Assembly: GCA_963693315.1 (NCBI GenBank)
Contig: OY856188.1
Coordinates: forward strand, 201,315,602-201,379,601
Direction of reading: 5' to 3'
Length of the DNA stretch: 64,000 nucleotides
Source: Diogma glabrata
Taxonomy: Eukaryota > Arthropoda > Insecta > Diptera > Cylindrotomidae
The translations under genes and the position numbers were made by a program. Shown in pieces: positions 59,838-64,000 of this stretch. Numbering within the stretch: position 1 is the stretch's first letter; every line of letters starts with the position of its first letter. The notes under the pieces were generated by a model, which saw only the letters and a program-made list of their open reading frames with translations, searched no databases and was not told the origin of the DNA.

Positions 59838-62800
59838 ATGGTCAAGACAGTAAATATTAGTGATCTCAGCCAGACCCAGCTGAAGGATGAGTTGAAGAAA
59901 AGGAATGCTCCAATCCACGGAACGAAAGCAGAACTTGCATTTCGGCTGCGTAAAGTTTTAGAAGAAGCAGGCCAAAGCACAGAGGTCATAGAGGTAGAGC
60001 CGGAGGAAGCTCCTGTCCAGAATGCCCCAGCAATTGATCCGATGATGACGTTGATGAAAGAAATGATGGCACAGCAGCAACAACAATTTGCTGATATGAT
60101 GGCCAAACAAGGAAACAATCTGATAGCCCGACAAGAGAAACTGGCAGCGGAACAAAAAGTAGAGCAACAACAACAACTTGCTGATATGATGGCCAAACAA
60201 GGAAACAACCAACAACAACAACTTGCTGATCTGATGGCCCGACAAGAGAAACAGGCAGCAGAACAAAAAGTTCTGGCAGCAGAACAAAAAGTAGAGCAAC
60301 GACAACAGTTTGCTGATATTATGGCGAAGCAAGAAAGTCTACGTGAAGTAATCGAGTCACGTATATCCAGTGCGGAGGTTAAAATCAACAACGTGGAAAA
60401 GGAGCTGCGGAAAATCACCGAGGAACATGAAGAGAAATTACGCAATCTTTCGAGTGAATTCCGCCAAGAAATAGCACAAGTAAAGTCAGGTAACATGATC
60501 AATCCATCAACTACTTCAGCTCCAGCTAGAGTGAAAACACCCGCATTTGATGGATCTACATCGTATCAGATATTTAAGATGCAATTTGAGATAGCAACAA
60601 CTGGAGTTGATCACCAGCAAAAAGCAAATTCGCTTATATTGGCATTGAAGGGACCTGCTGCTGAAATTTTGCAGACACTATCAGCGACAGAGTGTGATTA
60701 CAGCAAGATAATGGAGGCCCTAGAAGTAAGATATGGGGAAAGTCATATGCAAGCTCTCCATCGCATGCAGCTCAAGACACGAAAACAAGGAGTCAGCGAA
60801 ACCTTGCAAGAATTAGAGGCTGACATTGTGAGACTGGTTAATCTATCATATCCGAATTATAACGCTGAACACCGAGACGAACTGGCAGCTGATACATTCA
60901 TCAATGCTCTTCAAGATGTGCAAATGAGAAACCAGCTTTATCTAAGCGGAAAGAAGCTACCTGCAGAAGTCTTAGCATTGGCCCTGCAAATGAAAGCTGG
61001 AAAAAGAGCGTACTGTTCAGATAGAGTACGTCAGATGGAGGTTACTGAAGAGCCACTAAAAGCAGCGCTTGATGAAGTGATAATGCATGTCAAAAAGTTG
61101 GAAGATAAGCCTGAACGAAATCAACGAAGAAGATCTAGCAGAGTAAGATGCTGGAATTGTGGGCAGTTAGGGCACATCAGACAAGAATGCAAAACACGAG
61201 TAGCAGCAAAAGAAGGAGTAGTTCCTGGCCGGTTGATGAACCTTTCAAACAAGCAAGTGGATGTCAAAAAGGAAGGAGATTGCCGCGTTGAACACCGGAA
61301 GAGAAGGATACGTTGTAACGCTGAAGATCTTTCAAGAAGACCCTGTGTTGAGGAGCGCAAGTCATATAGCAGGACTGAGAGAAAGGAGGCAAATGTCAAA
61401 AAGGAAGAAGATTGCCGCGTTGAACACCGAAAGAGAAGGATACATTGTAACACTGAAGATCTTTCAAGAAGACCCTGTGTTGAAGAGCGCAAGTCATGTA
61501 GCAGGACTGAAAGAAAAGAGGCAATGACAGTGAAGCAAATTAAGTTCCAAACTCCTGAAGACTGGTGTACCGAAGCAATGAAAAGAAAGCAGCTAGAAGA
61601 TCCAGCTATGGCTCCGATATTGAAATGGAAAACTGAAGGAAGGCGACCGGAGTGGAAAGAGGTCGCACCTTTAAGTACGGAGGTGAAATGCTACTGGGCG
61701 CAATGGGACTCACTATTTATGGACAACGGGATGCTAAAAAGGAAATGGGAGTCCGCTGATGGAAAGAAAGTATTGGAGCAACTGGTGTTGCCATCAAGTC
61801 GAGTAGAAGAGGTACTGGGAAAGCTGCATGGAAGTATTTCTGGAGGACACCTGGGAGTCAATAAAACCCTGGCTAAAGTAAGGGAGAGGTTTTATTGGGT
61901 AAGGTATCGAACCGACGTAGAGCAATGGTGTCGGCGATGTGATACTTGTGCGGCGAGCAAAGGACCAAAGACTAGAACTCGAGGAGAGATGCAGCAATAC
62001 AATGTGGGAGCGCCAATGGAGAGAATTGCTATAGACATCGCGGGGCCATTTCCGGAAACGACAAAAGGTAACAAATACATCATGGTGGTCATTGATTACT
62101 TTACAAAATGGCCGGAAGCATATGCAATACCGAACCAGGAAGCAGTTACGGTCGTGGAAACATTAGTCAATGAATGGGTTTGCAGATATGGAACACCGCT
62201 CGAGTTGCATACCGACCAGGGAAGGAATTTCGAATCTCAACTGATGGAAGAGCTGTGCAGAACACTCGGCATTAGAAAAACACGAACTACACCTATGAAC
62301 CCGCAGTCGGATGGCATGGTAGAACGATTCAACCGAACCATGGAAGAACATCTGTCAAAGGTAGTAGAAGCCAACCAAAGAAATTGGGACAAGGATCTTC
62401 CGTTATTCTTGATGGCCTATCGTAGCGCAGTGCACGATACGACAAGTGAAACGCCAGCGAATATCATGTTCGGAAGAGAACTTCATCTTCCTAGTGACAT
62501 CGAGTTTGGCATCCCTGGAGGTCTGGTATCCACGAAAACAGGTTATGTGGGACAACTAAGGGAGAAGATGAATAAAATCCATCAGCAGGTTCGAGACCAC
62601 ATTAAGATTGCCAGTGACAAAATGAAAACCAGGTACGACATAAATGCAAATAGTGGCGGTTTTCAAGAAGGAGAATTGGTATGGCTATACAACCCCAGAA
62701 GAACCAAGGGAAGATCACCCAAGCTGCAGCCAGATTGGGAAGGCCCATATAAAATAATCAAACGAATTAATGATGTCATCTACCGCATACAAAAGGGACC

Positions 62801-62900
62801 CCGTACCAAGATGAAAGTGATACATCTGCAAAGGTTGGCACCGTACCAAGGTAACAGCACCAATGCGATCTCTGATATTGTTCGGGACGAACAAAACTAA
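59838..62900 (+). CDS. gypsy-2 Gag-integrase fusion protein
   Basis: From the ATG at 59838 the product is 1020 aa in one uninterrupted frame (the frame opens at 59769). The N-terminus has a SAP-like motif (ISDLSQTQLKDELKKRN then GTKAELAFRLR). A long Gln-rich coiled coil with repeats of QQQLADMMAKQG follows. The capsid region comes next, then a zinc knuckle CWNCGQLGHIRQEC (coded at 61149). The frame then joins two copies of a 44-residue remnant of the RNase H end (EDLSRRPC). A complete-looking integrase follows, with the HHCC finger (GGHLGVNKTL, CRRCDTC), IDIAGPFP, HTDQGRNFES and MVERFNRTMEE. The deletion removes about 2.1 kb relative to gypsy-1 and keeps frame. Whether the fusion is processed is unknown, since no protease is encoded. 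Confidence 0.9.
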   Translation: MVKTVNISDLSQTQLKDELKKRNAPIHGTKAELAFRLRKVLEEAGQSTEVIEVEPEEAPVQNAPAIDPMMTLMKEMMAQQQQQFADMMAKQGNNLIARQEKLAAEQKVEQQQQLADMMAKQGNNQQQQLADLMARQEKQAAEQKVLAAEQKVEQRQQFADIMAKQESLREVIESRISSAEVKINNVEKELRKITEEHEEKLRNLSSEFRQEIAQVKSGNMINPSTTSAPARVKTPAFDGSTSYQIFKMQFEIATTGVDHQQKANSLILALKGPAAEILQTLSATECDYSKIMEALEVRYGESHMQALHRMQLKTRKQGVSETLQELEADIVRLVNLSYPNYNAEHRDELAADTFINALQDVQMRNQLYLSGKKLPAEVLALALQMKAGKRAYCSDRVRQMEVTEEPLKAALDEVIMHVKKLEDKPERNQRRRSSRVRCWNCGQLGHIRQECKTRVAAKEGVVPGRLMNLSNKQVDVKKEGDCRVEHRKRRIRCNAEDLSRRPCVEERKSYSRTERKEANVKKEEDCRVEHRKRRIHCNTEDLSRRPCVEERKSCSRTERKEAMTVKQIKFQTPEDWCTEAMKRKQLEDPAMAPILKWKTEGRRPEWKEVAPLSTEVKCYWAQWDSLFMDNGMLKRKWESADGKKVLEQLVLPSSRVEEVLGKLHGSISGGHLGVNKTLAKVRERFYWVRYRTDVEQWCRRCDTCAASKGPKTRTRGEMQQYNVGAPMERIAIDIAGPFPETTKGNKYIMVVIDYFTKWPEAYAIPNQEAVTVVETLVNEWVCRYGTPLELHTDQGRNFESQLMEELCRTLGIRKTRTTPMNPQSDGMVERFNRTMEEHLSKVVEANQRNWDKDLPLFLMAYRSAVHDTTSETPANIMFGRELHLPSDIEFGIPGGLVSTKTGYVGQLREKMNKIHQQVRDHIKIASDKMKTRYDINANSGGFQEGELVWLYNPRRTKGRSPKLQPDWEGPYKIIKRINDVIYRIQKGPRTKMKVIHLQRLAPYQGNSTNAISDIVRDEQN
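61261..61524 (+). repeat. Two in-frame 132-bp tandem copies at the deletion junction
   Basis: 61261-61392 and 61393-61524 are near-identical. Each encodes 44 residues with HRKRRI, EDLSRRPC and SRTERKEA. They derive from the end of RNase H (compare GNADALSRRPC in gypsy-1). Confidence 0.9.
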
Positions 62901-62911
62901 ATGGAGGGCAA

Positions 62912-63587
62912 TGTAATAAACTTCGTCCAGAATGGGTTAATTTTATTTACTCATTCATTAATTAAAAGTTAACTCCTTTTTCAATCTTTTACTTGTATTG
63001 CAAATTGTATTGCATAAATTAATGTAAATTAAATTTGTTATACAAATGTTTACATTACTGGATTAAAAGGAGTTACCTAATACATCTTGCATAAATTAAA
63101 TTTGAGTTCGCTAATACAAATGCAAGTATGAATGAAAACAGGTGTGGCCTATTTCAGATGTACGGACTACGTAGTATTGATTTCTAGTGGATTATAGAAG
63201 TTTCGATTTATTTATTTTTCGATATAAATAAGCAAACAAAAATATCAGAGAGTCAGTTTAATTTTGCAATTAAAAGTGTTTATAAATATTCGCAAGTATA
63301 AGGAATAATCGGTGGTACTTGAGCCTGGGTATTAATAGTGAAAGAATTTGAACCTAGTGGAATAGTAAATACAGATTTTACGATTCCGACTCTCATTGAT
63401 TCAAATTGTGGAAAGCGGTGAAAGTTTATGGTACATAAATTGGAGACCCTGGAATTTATTGTAAGGAAAAACGGAAGCTGCTGTAATTTGATGACAAATA
63501 AAGTTTGAGATTCTGTAAACCAAAGATCTGTCTTTTTACTGTCGTGTTTGTTCAATAATCAAAAAGAACCAACGAAGAGTCGTTACA
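62912..63587 (+). repeat. gypsy-2 3' LTR
   Basis: 676 bp, matching the 5' LTR except for one base seen. Confidence 0.94.
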
Positions 63588-63699
63588 GTATGCTCTCCTC
63601 CGGAATTTAGAATTTCCAAATTAGTAGTAGCCAAGTACTTTAAGAGAGACTAACCTCTGCTATGGTTAATATTTTTGAAATTTTTTTGTTTTTCTTCAG

Positions 63700-64000
63700 A
63701 ATTTGAGGTTATGCTGAAAAATGATCGATACAAAAGTTTAAGATTTTTAAGTTATCCACAACTTTCACATTAGTTTTTTTTGATAGGATGCACATTACAG
63801 CCAGAAAGCGTATAAAACCAACCTCAAACCCTCAAATCGTAAATTTAGCTACCCCCACCCTCTTTCCGGAACTTTTACCGAGTTCAGTTGATTTTCCTTA
63901 ATTTACTTATAACTTGCCCTAAATTTTCCGACCATCTAAATACTGCAATGAATTTTTCATGAATTCGGGTGTTTAATGTCGGTTTGGCCCTGGTCTACTA
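63700..64000 (-). repeat. Inverted-repeat element 2, right arm, outer block (cut by window end)
   Basis: Reverse complement of 38679-38890 and 39220-39257. It includes aacctcaaaccctcaaatcg, acttataacttgccctaaat and ggccctggtcta. It continues beyond the window. Confidence 0.7.

Larger units (their letters stand above)
59133..63587 (+). mobile_element. Deleted Ty3/gypsy retrotransposon (gypsy-2), Gag-integrase only
   Basis: The 4455-bp element has 676-bp LTRs that differ at one base seen (59207 region: catttac versus cttttac), TG...CA ends and a GTAT target duplication (59129-59132 and 63588-63591). The primer-binding site and polypurine tract (atggagggcaa before the 3' LTR) are present. The interior encodes one ORF that joins Gag to integrase; protease, RT and nearly all of RNase H are absent. 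Its young age shows that it moved recently, necessarily with enzymes supplied by another element. Confidence 0.93.
56031..63659 (-). mobile_element. LOA/I-like LINE, minus strand, decayed, split by gypsy-2
   Basis: A non-LTR element in reverse orientation. Its poly(A) shows as a T run at 56029-56037, and its 5' end is truncated near 63659 within the endonuclease. The repeat ctatggtt at 56023-56030 and 63660-63667 is a likely 8-bp target duplication. gypsy-2 interrupts it at 59133-63591. An RNase H domain after the RT favours the LOA/I group over Jockey. It sits in the right arm of IR element 2. Confidence 0.75.

Noticed and set aside
38679..64000. Polinton/Maverick giant element
   Set aside because: The long inverted arms fit, but no polymerase B, capsid, ATPase or own integrase was seen; the genes inside belong to nested retroelements.

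Overview
The window is AT-rich eukaryotic DNA made almost wholly of nested transposable elements and AT-rich non-coding sequence. No host gene, tRNA, rRNA or CRISPR array was recognised. Jockey-type LINEs, mariner, Ty3/gypsy, Penelope-like and LOA/I-like elements with RNase H together point to an insect, most likely a fly (Diptera); this is inference from the element set.

Left block (about 205-7895): two inverted arms of about 320 bp enclose a small non-coding interior. A complete Jockey-like LINE (1122-5444, 15-bp target duplication) and a mariner (5863-7154, TA duplication) have inserted into it. Then come an (AT)n tract, a degenerate tandem repeat field (9750-11090), a hairpin element (12181-12331), and a long AT-rich stretch holding rotten LINE fragments (17868-23450) and an old solo LTR (25163-about 26250).

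Middle: a very young Ty3/gypsy element (26563-33251) whose two 779-bp LTRs look identical. It has a SAP-domain Gag and a Pol carrying protease, RT, RNase H and integrase. Pol is interrupted only by two one-base length changes in A runs. From 33256 to 38678 I recognise nothing.

Right block (38679 to past the window end): another inverted-repeat element is the oldest layer. A second, 14.8-kb Ty3/gypsy (40392-55146, AACG duplication) sits in its left arm. That element contains a head-to-head pair of Penelope-like copies (44222-48399), an uncharacterised basic ORF, and an array of 20 copies of TGTANATA, the Pumilio recognition sequence, all in the sense strand of its leader. A reversed LINE (56031-63659) sits in the right arm, and a third, deleted Ty3/gypsy (59133-63587) is inserted inside that LINE's endonuclease. 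This third element has lost protease, RT and most of RNase H but keeps one open frame fusing Gag to integrase.

The most interesting points are the Pumilio-like motif array, the Gag-integrase fusion element, the Penelope palindrome, and the recurring one-base poly-A indels that break otherwise intact element genes.
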